DNA of 64,000 nucleotides from Stereum hirsutum FP-91666 SS1 (lineage: Eukaryota; Basidiomycota; Agaricomycetes; Russulales; Stereaceae): NCBI RefSeq assembly GCF_000264905.1, contig NW_006763143.1:1644910-1708909 (forward strand), given 5' to 3'. Positions 22,871 to 33,995 of this stretch are shown piece by piece. The notes under the pieces were generated by a model that saw only the letters and a list, made by a program, of their open reading frames with translations, was not told the origin of the DNA and did no database searches. The position numbers and the translations under genes were made by a program. Each line of letters starts with the position of its first letter. Within the stretch, counting starts at the first letter, position 1.

Positions 22871-24343
22871 TTGTGATGCGCCGAAGTTGGTCTCCGTCGC
22901 GTCAACGCGTCGAGGCGCTCTCTCGCTTTCTTTCATCACCTGTCTTTTCACCTCGCTCTGTCCTTCGCACCAATGCTATCTAAACAGGTATTCCATTCGC
23001 TCATTGGCTCTCCAATCCGTGTAAGTCATTAACCATACTCTTTTCCTCTCTTTAACCATACACAACGAATAACAAGGCATTTGACCACTTCGTGACTGGC
23101 ACGCGTGTCAACGCAGTCGCTGCTTTTGGCTTGAATTGCTTTTCTCAGATACTGACCAACGATTTCTCCTAGTCTATATGTCTACCGGTGAAAGGTCTAT
23201 CCAGATCCGACAAACGCCCGCACCAGACATTTCGGTCGGGGCACATGTATTGGCTCGGATTCGTTGAGCCGAAGAGAGCAGTCTGCACTGCAGAAGCACA
23301 GAACGTGGCCCAGATGGCATAGTGCCACTCGAGGTGCTTTCTCTCTACGTAGTCGCGAACGCTCGGTTGTGTACGCGACCCCAAGGTACGTCTTTCTGAT
23401 TGCGCATTTCGTCGTCCATGTATTCCTGAGAAGGGCCACGACGACTGTGCCAGCCGCACCATGGCATAGCCTGATGTCGTGGTTGTCTTGGTTGCATGCG
23501 TTGACACGCTCAGTAGAGGTGCTGACTTGTTCTTCGTGCAATGCACAGCCCAGGCTTAGAGTGCGCCCTCGATGAAGACTGTCCAATCAATGTACCCGTC
23601 TCATCGCTCCTCTCCGAGACCATCACCGTTCCATCACCGCAATACCGTTCACGATATCACGTCAACTCGGTGGGATTGGTACCGCTGACCGTCGACACCG
23701 ACACCTTGTTGCTTGGGTCGGGAACAGCAGCCAATAGGGATCGGGGTCGATGCCTGAAGCAAGTAAGTGTGCTGCGATATGTGGACAGGAGGTAGAAGTG
23801 GGTGGCGTGATCAGGTGTTGCTGAACATAAAGGGTAATGCAAACGTTCACGTCGACGATGAAAATGGTGCTAACAGCGGATGGCTCACGTTCGAACGTTG
23901 GTGGGGCGGCAATCTGCACGAGCTCTGCTGTGTGTTGACCTTGAGTCCGAAGCCGGGCTTCCTGATGTTGTTGATAACGAGTGTTTGCTTAGCGTTCTGG
24001 GGCAAGAGCTTTCAATACAAAATCTGATGATTGTGCAGTTGAGTGGCATACAATTGAAGCCTAGATAGTTACCGGGCTGTCTTGAGTGTTACAAAGTACA
24101 CAACAGCGCACGACCATGCGATCAAGCACGGTCAAGGACAGTGGAAGAAATCTCCTCACTCCGATAGTGGTGCCACCCCGAGACTATGTGAGTTTGAGGC
24201 CAGGGTGAGGAGTGTGCACATCGGTAGTCAAAGAGAAGAATGCTGTGGTTGATACGACGCGTCCAACACACAAGTCAGAGTAGTAAAAATGTGTATCTGT
24301 AGCAGTACGTAGACTAAAGATTATGCCATGTACCGTAAAAGAC
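22871..24343. other. no gene recognised
   Basis: Two minus-strand frames of about 125 codons overlap at 23169-23586 without domain or heptad signal. The rest is short frames. If the two Plavaka pieces come from one element split by inversion, this stretch is former flanking DNA of that element, now internal. Confidence 0.35.
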
Positions 24344-25455
24344 TCAAAGTGCTCCGAATACGCCATCGGACAATACATCCTCGTCCCTATACTCCTCCTC
24401 AGACCCGAGATTGTAGAACTCGTCGTCCGAGTCAGGATCCGAATCCGAATCCGTCTCTTCATCCTCCTCATCATCGCTATTCTCTTCCTCTTCATCAGCC
24501 TCGATTCCCCCTGAATCCATGCTATCTTCACCCTCTGTTTCCCATTGCACTGAACTCGCAGTGGGTGCCTCACGTCGGAGCACGGCGTTGCAAGAGACCG
24601 TACTTCGATGGCCGACCCTACTTCCACGGAACCGCATGACCATATCTCGGTCGACAAACCTAAATACAGGTGAGTGGTGAAAAACCTGAGTAATCCGACG
24701 TTTGTGAGCATAGGAGGAAAATGGACACCACATACATGTCTACATATGCCGAAGTCCAATCATTCTCCTCTTCCTCCTCGTTGTTACCGTTAGCACGAGC
24801 TAGAGAAGGGCTTGCGAGGAGTGTCGATGTCCGGCCATAAACAAACGCCGGGATAATGTGAGCGCTTCGGATAACGTTGGCAGGGCTGATGAAACCGAAC
24901 GCATCTGGTTTGTCGTGAGACAAAGGACACTTGAGGAAGACGCTTCGCCGCCCAGCCCCAAACATTTACTGGATCCGTTTACCAGCGCACCCAAAGGAAC
25001 TCCAGACGTTGCCAGTCCGAAGAGGACCCCCAAGCCCGTGGTGGCGTACCGTGCAGTGAAAAATACCAAGTACACGAGCGTACCAGTATGGGTGAGCACC
25101 GTTGTCGTGATTGTTAGAGAGTACCATGATATCGCGGCGTTTCTGGGGATTAACGGAGTCTTGTGCTCGACGGATGTCGTGCGTGGTGTAGTTGATGCGT
25201 AGGCGACGGTGGCGATATAGCCGGGGATTTCTACTTCGTTACGCTCGCGTGGGGTGAGCTCACGCTCTTCAATATTGAGCATACGGGCATGAATGTGATC
25301 TTCCAGGTGAGAGTAGAAGTCCTAGATAAAGTGGCCGGCTCGATTAGTAATTCATCAACCCAAACTTGAACTTAGTGCAGCCTTACCTTGCAAGCGGGGT
25401 CAGAGCGGTGTTTGTCGAGCCAAGAGCCAAGTTGGATAACATCACGCTAGAACGA
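24344..25455 (-). mobile_element. Plavaka-type transposase C-terminal part, inverted
   Basis: Minus-strand blocks in order are RDVIQLGSWLDKHRSDPACK, an intron, DFYSHLEDHIHARML, then in another frame LSNNHDNGAHPYWYARVLGI and FHCTVRHHG. Then come DAFGFISPANVIRSAHIIPA, FVYGRTSTLLASPSLARA, and after an intron FVDRDMVMRFRGSRVGH. It ends in an Asp/Glu-rich tail with a stop at 24344. These are the last domains of Plavaka transposases (the DPA-KDF block, HPxWYARVLG, VIR-H-IPAF-GRT, VDRDM-MRFRGGGVGH). It begins just where the plus-strand element at 22718 stops. At least one frameshift and one stop are present. Confidence 0.8.
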
Positions 25456-25587
25456 ACGCCACATTGCCTCCGTTGTTCCTCCGTTCCCTGTATCTACCAT
25501 CCCTCATCGTTATACCCTCAATATATGCGCTTTTCAATTGTCTCTTTGCTCTCTAATGCTGTAGCATATATCAATCCTTCCCCTTTA

Positions 25588-26472
25588 ATGAGTTTCAACC
25601 ATGATCATGAAGGTATTGTCACTCTTCGGGGCTCTGCTGAATCTTAACCATTCTGATACTCTTGAACTTCGCGGTCAACAAAAAATCTAGCACCTGGAAA
25701 TCAAGAAACAACTGGTACTATTCCACTTTGAATCTCTGTAATATTTCTGCTAACCATTCATCAGTCATCAATTCCAGGAGTCAAGACTTGTCCATCTCAT
25801 ATTCTCGCATAGCTCCAGAGTCGACCGTTGCACTAGGACTCGTGCTTGACCCACATCAGCTCGAACGCTCTGATTTTGTTCATTCTTATGATACATTTGC
25901 ATCGAGTTCCAGCTCGCCTAGTCCTCTTATAGAATTATCAGATTTACCTGCGCACTTTGATCTTCAATGGAGCCCGTGCTACTAGCTTGTCATCTTCCTC
26001 TTGGACGTCTCGGGCTCAGACTCATGCACAGATAGCCTCATCCCTCCTGACACCTGAAACTTCGACAAGCTCTCTCTTAGAATCCTCGGCTTGTGAATTG
26101 CAGTATACACCACAGCGCTTGCCTCTGAATCTAGACGTACATAATCTTCTTCGCTTTCTGACTCCCACCGATCCAACTACAGGACCTACTCTCACATATA
26201 AATCTCAGGATATCAAGACTCGCATTTTCAACGGCACTTGGCAGCTCCTTTGTAGCGGATGTGATAGATGGATATCTACACGCTTTGATGGACGTGTTGA
26301 CTTTGGTACTATACCCGGCCACTTCATTTCTCTAGACAATCATCGCTCTGGACGATATGCCTGTGAGAACGACGAAGGAGGAGGAGGAGGCATTGGAGAT
26401 TCCCGCACATTTACGTTGGTCATCATTCACTCATTTCACTTAGGAGGTAGCGGGAAGCAGCAACAATGTTGA
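25588..26472 (+). CDS. hypothetical protein with a Cys/His site near the C-terminus
   Basis: Several short exons can be proposed from the ATG at 25588. Well-formed coding runs are 25790-25970 (ESTVALGLVLDPHQLERSDF) and, one frame over, 25985-26472. The C-terminal part has CSGCDRWISTRFDGRVDF, then a His and a Cys (HFISLDNH, YACENDE). This suggests a single zinc site of the C-x2-C...H...C kind. The frame change at about 25975 has no intron that I can see, so this is a broken gene or a sequence error. No family was recognised. Confidence 0.35.
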
Positions 26473-27111
26473 CGGGCTAGCTACGTCTAATGCTAAACGG
26501 GCTAATTCGGGTTATAACGGGGGTAGCAGTGCTAAACGAGCGCGGAAAGGTGCTTGAGAGTTTGCTGCTTTGTTCTTGTAGGCGTTAAGAAATATTCATA
26601 GAATTCCTACAGTACTTTATGCTTATATTTGTTTTGCTCATATCAAAACATACAATGCAATGGTCCCCAGAGTAAAATATATAAGAACATTGACTGCTGG
26701 AACGCGAACTACGGTACATGCGAGGAGGAGCACATCCAGTGTGGCAACGGCTCGCCACTCGAACCGGATCTGATGAGCGGCGCGAGGCCACGCGAGATTA
26801 CGTACTGCATCCGGAACGAAACACCTGTCACGGAATCGAATCCCGCTTGCGTCTTGCTTCCGGGTTCCGGCGGCGTCTGAGAAACGCCGGTGGCGCGGAT
26901 GCAAATCCAAAACCACGCGTCAGAAATCCGCGGTTTTGCTGATTCGGAAAGTTGCGATCTCGCATGCTTTCTGAAGGCGCTGTAAGGCTTTCGCGGTTTC
27001 GCTGATAACTCGAACAGGAGAGCCAGTGAGTCATTCAGGCTTTCTAGCCCCTGTTTGTACTGAATTTGCTACTGACTATTTCTAGTGTCTACAGATGGAG
27101 TTGGCTCATAC
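26473..27111. other. intergenic with repeat remains
   Basis: A GCTAA/GGGCTA-rich cluster at 26475-26545 resembles the one at 55470-55560. The dispersed repeat copy B follows at 26738-26880. A CGCGGTTTTGCTGAT / CGCGGTTTCGCTGAT near-duplicate lies at 26930-27005. Confidence 0.4.
26738..26880 (+). repeat. dispersed repeat, copy B
   Basis: The counterpart of copy A at 22728-22870, about two-thirds identical over the central 80 bases with gaps. Confidence 0.5.
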
Positions 27112-27887
27112 ATGGACGCTAGCGACTCGCAGGAAGACGAAGACAGCTCCATCTTTCGTCAGAAAATTCGCCGATTTGCTTATTCTTCTCCATCGCGCTC
27201 TTACAAGATCCCCTCATCGCCTCAGCAACTCAACCGCCATCTCGCTTCAGACACACGCCAACAGTCCCGAGAACGGTCTCGTCGATTTGCTGGCGAGCTA
27301 TCGTCACTACATATATCGGAGAGGCAGGTCTCTTCAATTGAAGCATGTGTCTGCTGCAAGCGACGATGGACGACAAGAAAGACGGTCAAGGATAAGATTT
27401 CACACATGAAATCTTGCTCAGTAAGGCTTCGTATGTCACCAGACAAATTGGAGCTCCTCTTGAAGGACGAAGTGTCACGGTCTCCAAAGTTCCAGCGCAT
27501 AGACAGTGAGGAACACCAGACTCTAGAACACTCAGATATCACTGAACCCGCTACAGGTCGCGTATCAACCATTCAAGAGTATACAACCGTCACGTTACAA
27601 CCGCCACCCATTCCGTTCGAAGGAATCATATCACAAGCTCGCAAGGTTCTTCATGGGGGTCCAGGCATACATCTTTGCCACGAATCACATCCTCTGAAGC
27701 GACCCCTCACACCGCCTTTCAGCCAGAGTAAGTTGGGAATGCGATACAACATGGGCGGGTCCCCCTATTTTTGGAACAATTTAGGCTCCGATAATATGTC
27801 GGAGTCTACTCAGAGGTACGCATACACCAATTGATAACGACTCTAACTAAACTTAACAGCGAACATAGGAAGGAACGACTCTGTTGA
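27112..27887 (+). CDS. zinc-finger protein, possibly SLX4-like
   Basis: Exon 27112-27815 and exon 27860-27887 join through a 44-base intron (GTACGC...TAACAG), giving 243 residues. The frame is open a little upstream of the first in-frame ATG and begins right after a TTTCTAG acceptor, so an upstream exon is likely. Residues about 80-103 hold CVCCKRRWTTRKTVK followed by HMKSC, a C-x2-C-x15-H-x3-C site. Next is a conserved-looking helix LRMSPDKLELLLKDE. The rest is Ser/Pro-rich and disordered. The finger followed by that helix recalls the ubiquitin-binding finger region of SLX4, a nuclease scaffold in DNA repair, but no other SLX4 region is seen. It is intact and sits between transposon remains. 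Confidence 0.5.
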
Positions 27888-28069
27888 GATTGGGTGTCTT
27901 GCTGGGTGCACCTCAGTGAGGGATTTATACTCCCGTTCCATGGTACTTGCCTTTCTCTTGGATTCTTCGCAGGGTGAGGACAGGAGCAAGGAACAGGACG
28001 CGTAACAGGAAGGTGCAGGACAGGATCAGATGGTGATGTTGTATTCTATTTTACATCAGATCGAGATTG

Positions 28070-28691
28070 TACGGTCAAGGCACCAGTCCTGCTTGTATAC
28101 ACCCTCTCCATGGCCAGCTTGCAGTGAGATCCAAGAATTCTATCGACTCGTCTTGCCCCGTCCCACACATCATCACTATGAAAACTCGTCTCCACACGTC
28201 TGCGAGCGGTGTGGCGTAAGCGAGTGGTGTGGCGTCAGATATAACGGATGGTAGGCCGTGTGAGGACTGATCCCTGAGGAGGAGCGGGAGGATGATCCGG
28301 CCTCCGCTCGTCCATCGGGACCCAACAGTAACTGACACTTTTTGCGATTACAAGAGCAAGAGAGTAAGGTACAACAGCTTGTGCGAAGCGATTGTTGCAC
28401 CTCGGCATCGTCAGCTGGGCCAAACGAAGGTTCAAATGAGGCAGCCATGTCGCGGTCGAGCGTTAAGTCCCCCACTAGAACATCTTGCATGACTTGCAAA
28501 AGGCCCACGTCTGTTCGACGACAGATGTAGGGAATAATTTTACTGGCCTGAATGGCGAACGCCAAGGAGTTCGACAATGTAGCTCTCCGTAGCGGTCGAA
28601 GTTGTCGGAGAGCGTACTTGGTTATGGTGGTGCCTTGCCGGCAGTGGGCCCTCGAAGAAGCTGTTTTCTTGCTCGTCATGTAGCTTGTCAT
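28070..28691 (-). pseudogene. truncated duplicate of the Clr2-like gene
   Basis: Minus-strand blocks match the middle of the intact Clr2-like protein at 59496-61911: KIIPYICRRTDVGLLQVMQD with LTLDRDMAASFEP against KIIPYISRRTDVDLLQVMQE with LTLDPDMAASFQP. MDERRP, SLALVIAKSVSYCW and the tail TPHRSQTCGD also match. Only the central ~200 residues remain; both the N-terminal Clr2 domain and the C-terminus are gone, and the frame shifts at least twice. It is a partial duplicate of a gene about 31 kb away. Confidence 0.75.
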
Positions 28692-29370
28692 GCTAGGATA
28701 TAACTTGTACTCGAAATGTAATGTGGGACGATAATATCGTCAGCCTGAATTGTAATTGAGGACGGTAACGTCGTCAAGCCAGTCTCTGACATTGCCCCCA
28801 GCCCACAACAAATGTGCGCCGCCAGTGAGGAGGGGGGCGTGTTGGTATCGAGGTCCGATCCCGAAACCCAACATTCGGGTGGTTCTGTACTCGAAGTTTG
28901 GAGGATTTCTGTACTTTTGTGGATCGGGCAGTCCAAATAAGGGCACCTTCCGTACTTATGAGGGATTGGACCTTCCCCCAGACGAACGCCTAAAACACTG
29001 TCAATTTGACACAGAATGGTCCGTGTGGTGGTGTATAGTGTTGGAGAGTGGCAGTTCGCGGCCGAGCATAGGCATATGCAACAAACTGTAAGCATAGCGA
29101 TCAGATCTAGGCAGTCCTTCCAGCTTTCCGTACGCGTCAGTCATGTACACACAGGATCGGACCTCACGTCGCATTTGCGACCAAAACTGTACATATAAGG
29201 ATCGGAGCTCGATACCAATACGCCCCGGCCTGAAAAATAAGCGTCAATGTAAAGCTTGAGCTCGAGCTGGACGCGGACTTAGAATTCACGATTTTTCAAA
29301 TTTTGCCCAACGCCTCTGCCTTCCTTCCTTCCCTCCATCCGCATGCACTCTCGTTTCCTCTATCAACTCT
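28692..29370. other. no gene recognised
   Basis: Overlapping open frames occur on both strands at 28756-29095 (111 codons plus, 135 codons minus), without recognisable content. It lies between the Clr2 duplicate and the convergent dsRNA-binding gene. Confidence 0.35.
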
Positions 29371-30231
29371 CAATGGATCCCGAAAGTCTTGGATCTAGTG
29401 CCAGGATACAGACACGTTGAATCATACTCCAACCACCCTCGGTGCCCCGCGCATCCTTCCAGATCCTTCCCCGCTCGGAAGCTCGCCCGAAACAGGTGCA
29501 GAAATTTGCAAGAATGCTTACTGGTCCAGCGCATGTGCCACACCTGTACATGCAAGCAATAATGCAGAGGACTGCAGACATCCCGTCGAGATCCGGAGCG
29601 GAGAAGGGCGCGCAGGGCACCGAGGGTGGTTGGAGGACCAACGACGTGAATGTTAGGATCCTGTTTACTAAGTTGGGTAAAATCAGATAACAGAACAATA
29701 GCGGGAGTACACTGACGGCCAGCCCAACCCAGATTGTAAAAGGCCTGTCTCGCGGCGGCTTCCTTCGCTAACTGCTTACTCTTTCCAGTGCCGTACCCTT
29801 TCGGTAACCGGTCGACTATAATTCACTCATTAGGAACGGGAAGACACACCCAGAGCAGAGCCAACTTGGAGGGGGAGGGGAAGCGACGTTCCTTGTATAC
29901 CACCTTCACCAACAGACAATTTCGAGCTCATTAATTGCATGTACACACAAAGAAATAAACAAGTGCAGCAACGGCGCTTCGCTTCCCCGTCTAATCTGGC
30001 TCTGCTCTGGGCGCTATAATACTGTCTAAATCACTCACCTAAACAGTTGACAGTCCACGCAGGCGGGTGCGATGGTCCTGTCGATTGAGCTTGCCACTCT
30101 ATCGCGTGCTTTCTCTCGGCGGCAAGCTGATTGAATGCAGGGAGGAAGGCGGCCATGGGTTGCACTGGGTTGCACTGGAAATAAGTCGGAGCGGCGTTAA
30201 CGGAGGGTCCGTTTGACATTGACGGTACCAT
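29371..30231 (-). CDS. dsRNA-binding-domain protein
   Basis: The start ATG is at 30229-30231 (an alternative MSNG start is 15 bases in). Exon 1 encodes AAFLPAFNQLAAERKHAIEW and STGPSHPPAWTVNCL, the first half of a dsRBD fold (helix, then W-strand). A 216-base intron (GTGAGT...TTATAG, about 30035 to 29820) joins in phase to VDRLPKGYGTGKSKQLAKEA with AARQAFYNLGWAG. That carries the dsRBD signature G-G-KSK-LAKEAA-QAF for binding the RNA minor groove and phosphates. The frame then stays open to 29371, but homology ends after NLGW, so the real C-terminus may be shorter. Small dsRBD proteins of this type are common in Agaricomycetes; roles in RNA silencing are likely but not shown here. The intron carries a MITE. 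Confidence 0.65.
29427..29635. repeat. inverted repeat in the C-terminal region of the dsRBD gene
   Basis: CTCCAACCACCCTCGGTGCC at the left (29427-29452 with its extension) is repeated in reverse at 29608-29635, giving about 26 matched bases around a 155-base centre. It could be the ends of a small element taken up into the 3' part of the gene. Confidence 0.5.
29849..30011. mobile_element. MITE-like element inside a dsRBD-gene intron
   Basis: CCCAGAGCAGAGCCA at 29849 is exactly complementary to TGGCTCTGCTCTGGG at 29997-30011, and the similarity continues inward (GGGGAAGCGA on both arms). The 163-base unit fills most of the 216-base intron, which is unusually long for this window. No target duplication was found. 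Confidence 0.55.
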
Positions 30232-30662
30232 TGGAATCGGCGGAGGTGCCTATGGCGGCGGACGTTGCAGATTCACAGAGCCGACATAACTATGAAAGAG
30301 AAGGAGCGTCTCCTACGGAGTTTTATCAGTTAGAGTAAGCAGATGAAGAAGGAACCGTCACAGCTTTAGGTTCCGTGAGCGAGTCGCGAGCATCAGGCGA
30401 ACAGCGCATCTTGTCTCGCATCTTGTACGCAGTGACCCAGTCGTCGGTTTTGGCGTCTGAGAGGATGTCACCGATTTGAATCTGAGAAGATATATTACAG
30501 ATAGTGTTGGATTGATTATAAGCAGAAATACATGAAGGCAGCGTGAAATGCAAGCAAGAGTTCATACCTCCAAAGTCGCATTGAGGATCGGTCGTTGATT
30601 GAACAAGGCAGATGTCACAGCCAGCGTGAGAACTTTCTGTTCGACACACGCGAGCCTCTCAC
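30232..30662 (-). other. unclear minus-strand coding patch
   Basis: A minus frame at 30326-30500 reads IQIGDILSDAKTDDWVTAYK, then MRDKMRCSPDARDSL, and looks protein-like, but no start, splice partner or family was found. It may be an upstream part of the dsRBD gene or a separate broken gene interrupted by the element at 30663. Confidence 0.3.
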
Positions 30663-30932
30663 TACTGTAGTTTTTCGACCAAGTGTTCGTCACGCATCAC
30701 GCAGAGGGCGTCGGCGAACAGTTTTGGTCCCGGGGTCACGCATACACACGGGTTCACGAACAGAAAATCGTGATGAATCTGCGCTGAAAATCACCCAAAA
30801 TTCAATTTTTGGGAACTAATGCGAACAATTCCGCTTGTTCGTCACGCGTGGCCCGCCCGAACGAACCGTGGCCCAGCGGTGGTCACGGCTGACATAATTA
30901 TCCCACGAACACTTGGTCGAAAAACTACAGTA
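30663..30932. mobile_element. MITE, 270 bases with perfect 28-base ends
   Basis: TACTGTAGTTTTTCGACCAA (continuing GTGTTCGT) at the left is exactly inverted at the right end. The element is flanked on both sides by TCAC (30659-30662 and 30933-30936). If the outer TA is taken as the target instead, the ends start CTGTAG and fit a Tc1/mariner-like TA insertion. There is no open frame inside. Confidence 0.75.
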
Positions 30933-31789
30933 TCACCAAAGTCCTCGTTTAGAGGCGCTCCAGCAAACCGCACCGAGCTGTGCGTGAAAACGTCCGACAT
31001 CATATCGCCCTGAGACCCGGTTGGCTTCATTCCGGTGAATATAGAATAAAAAAAACTTCTTGAATGGATTTCGGGGAGTAGGCATCTGGTACGCAGAAGG
31101 TCCATCGGAGCTCATGCTCGAACCTACGGTTGAATCATGCCTTGAACGTTTAACCGAGAGAGAGTTGGTAGCGGGCGTTTGGGACGCAAACTACATCGAG
31201 AAGGACATAGTACACAAGCGGACGGGGTTTGAAGAGCACAGCGTGTCACAAAGGACGTAGAATTCGTAGAGCTGGTAATAGCTATTGCATTCTTCAGTTT
31301 TCCGTATCGATGCGGGATCCCTATGACACGCACCACGATCGTTGCCTGTTCTCGGCACTCGCGACTGAGACAAGGAACGTTGTTTGTTTTATGACACTCT
31401 GAATCAGGTTCGGGCTCGCGCAGAGACCCAATAAGAGATGGCAATTCCGCGAATACTAGACTGAGAGAACTGCGCGAGGCTGACTCTAATTCAGAAGATG
31501 AGAGTGTCAAGGACAGACGAGGTAGACGAACAGTCAGCTGCAGACAGCTACTGGTCAAACTCGGAGTCGTTTGGCAGGGCCGACCGGGATTAGTCATAAA
31601 TCATGTGAGTCGCAAAATGGGCATATACTGTCACTGGAGGCAAAGTTCGATATCTCCGATGGAGATTTTGTGAACATAGGCTGACTTTACTGGAAAAATG
31701 ATCTGCATGAGCTCCTCTACAAAAGCTTCCTTCGAATCGTCTTACTTGTCTAATTAACATTGACTCGATGATAATATTCTAGGATCCGA
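30933..31789. other. unassigned, coding-like patches
   Basis: A plus frame at 31395-31610 is charged and protein-like (TRLRELREADSNSEDESV, then a KLGVVWQGRPGL patch), and another lies at 31060-31260. They do not join into a model. The minus-strand 157-codon frame at 31124-31597 is Ser/Leu-rich and probably a shadow. Confidence 0.3.
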
Positions 31790-33995
31790 CGCGACGCAAC
31801 AGATATCCATTCCGAACTCTGCTCGCATCGTCTGGGAAGGCTATGACGGTGCACCTACTTGGTTGGTATCATCTGTGAACTCCCTTCGGATTTTGTGGAG
31901 AGACAGAAGGAGAGCGTCGGTGAGCGTGTGGGGAAGCATCTATCAGCGGCAGACGTCGTGCTTTCGGAACAAGATGTGTTATACCTCTTCACTTCCCCTT
32001 CTTACTTTCTTCTCTTCGCACTGCTCACGTTCTCGTCCCCATCGTCATTTAGTCGCCGACCTCGGTTTCATCTGGCCCCCAAACCGCATCGATTCTCAAT
32101 GCCTCCGCCGTCCCCTTCGCCCGCCTGCCTTCCATCTGCTCGACCTCACCTATTCAGTCTTCCTCACCCAGAACGACCGCACGACCCTCCTGGCGGATAT
32201 GGCCGCGCTGTTACCAGCTAGGACGCTCAACAGTGGGCCGACAAACTCGATGTATGACTCTGCGTTCTTGGTCAAGGAACAGAAAGGGGTGGCGAGGGAT
32301 GGGAAGGAGACTGAGGAAAGGGAGAACATTTCGGTCGTTGTTATTTGGTGGGTGTTTGAGCTTTTTATATAAGACCTCCTCCTAAGATGTCTGGCCTGTG
32401 ATGTTTCCGAGCTGACTATCATTTGTGCTGTTTATAGGTGGCACCACTCCAGACTGTGGTATGCTCCTCGTAAGTGGACTTCCCCGCCAGGCAGTAGCCA
32501 TCACCGAGACCGGAGGGGTACGCATGAGCTTCTCATGTCCCGAATTAAAGAGGTTCGCTTGTTCTTCTCTCCTCGCCACATGACCAGCCCTGCTTCCTCC
32601 ACCGATCCCCTTCCCACTTCATCTCCTATGCTTCATGCATCTTTCAACTTCAACTATACATTGTGACTTTCCAAGATATCCCTACAAAAATAACATTGAC
32701 CTTGGCGGAGGCTCTATCGGCCCCAAACCCTCATCTTCCTCTGGCAAAGTCACAATAGGCCCGGACTACGTCGGTCACCGCGTCCAACAGTCCGCCACCG
32801 TATTTGGCGGGACCACACCACCGCGACAGATTACGCTGTCTAGGCACAAAAGCTCGGCGGTCAACTCTGAATTTACTCTCCCTGCCTCAGTTCATGCTGT
32901 GGGCGAATTCAAGTGATGAAGATGCTGGAGAGATTGATTGATACGATGAAGACGAATGCGGAGGACGTGACAGTGTTGCTCGTGGGTAGCAGTGCGGTCT
33001 TGGTTCCGGTGGATGAGGGGGAGAGCGCGAGTGCGGAGTTTGCGGGGTGGCGAATGAGATTGGGACTGGTAGGTGCTGCCTTGTCTTTTCGTCTCACTGT
33101 GTTCGTTCACTCCCCACTCCCCGCTTCCCTCTCCCATGTCCTTGACATTCTTTGACTGGCTTGCTCTCCTATTGGCCTGTATTGACGGGCACTATGAGTA
33201 CCATGGTCCTTATCGTCGACAAATCAATGCAGACGCTCTTAAATGAGATATGTGCGAAGGCGGTGAATGATACGGTCGAGAACGGGCAGTCACGGAGACG
33301 GTGAAGATCGCGGAGATCGATTCGATTTCTTTTCAGCTTCGTGCCTTTTTTTCTCAGGTGATGAATGAATTATGTGCCCGTGCTGGTTGTGGCTTGGCCT
33401 AGGTGCCTTGGTATGATATGTGCAGTATGTGGCGAATAAGTCGAGAGTCATCGTTCAAGGTAAGTTCTTCGTCTTTATCGCAACCAAAAAAATACTAGCC
33501 AGCTGACTGACCTGTCGTGAACCAGAAGTGGGAATGCATCATTTCGGAGGTGGATCTCGAGTGGATCAGTGCCGGATGTTACATTCTTGGAACTGGTGCG
33601 AAATATTCATCGTTTCCAGTTCTTCATGCAACCTCTCCACTCTTTTCCCTTATGCCTGCTGTAAACTCATGCTGACCATGACTACTGGCAGCCCGTTACT
33701 CCCTTCAAGAAGTGACGACTCCGCGAGGCAAACTTCATATCCCTCACTCTAGACTATGCCTTTTTGCCGAAGCAGCTGATGCTTCAAAGTATGGAACGTA
33801 AGCTACAATATGATACACAGCTTCGTCCGCGTTATTTGTACAGTCCCTTGTTCATTGGCCCTGCTACTCCACCTGTACATCGCTTGTATTATAGCTAACG
33901 AGACCGTGGACTATGCTTACGCCGCCGAGAGTCTCCGAAACGATAAACCCATTCTACAGGTAGGACTTTGTTTACAGTGAGCTGCAACAACACCT
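31790..33995 (+). pseudogene. hydantoinase/oxoprolinase fused to DUF917, broken
   Basis: Fragments appear in order. VGIICELPSDFVERQ leads to VGKHLSAADVVLSE, then an intron. ASILNASAVPFARL is in one frame and FHLLDLTYSVFLTQNDRTTL with LNSGPTNSMYDSAFLVKEQK in another. Then come GGTTPDCGML, SGLPRQAVAITETGGVRMSF, IDLGGGSIGPKP, VTIGPDYVGHRVQQSATVFG, LIDTMKTNAEDVTVLLVGSS, AVTETVKIAEIDSISFQL and QYVANKSRVIV. These are landmarks of the actin-fold hydantoinase A family (SGPTNS, GGTT-D-G, GGGS, GPDSVG, LVGG). About 100 bases later, EVDLEWISAGCYILGTGA reads as the start of the DUF917 domain, which is fused downstream in fungal homologues. The family makes amidohydrolase-like ATP-dependent enzymes. Several frame changes are present, and GTGGG in the DUF917 loop has become GTGAK. 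Confidence 0.7.

Noticed and set aside
24400..24500. Asp/Glu-rich tract as a separate acidic gene
   Set aside because: It continues in frame from the Plavaka VDRDM...MRFRGSRVGH block and is the usual acidic tail of that protein family.
32700..32830. Actin- or sugar-kinase reading for IDLGGGSI
   Set aside because: The following GPDYVGHRVQQSATVFGG and upstream SGPTNS identify the hydantoinase family.
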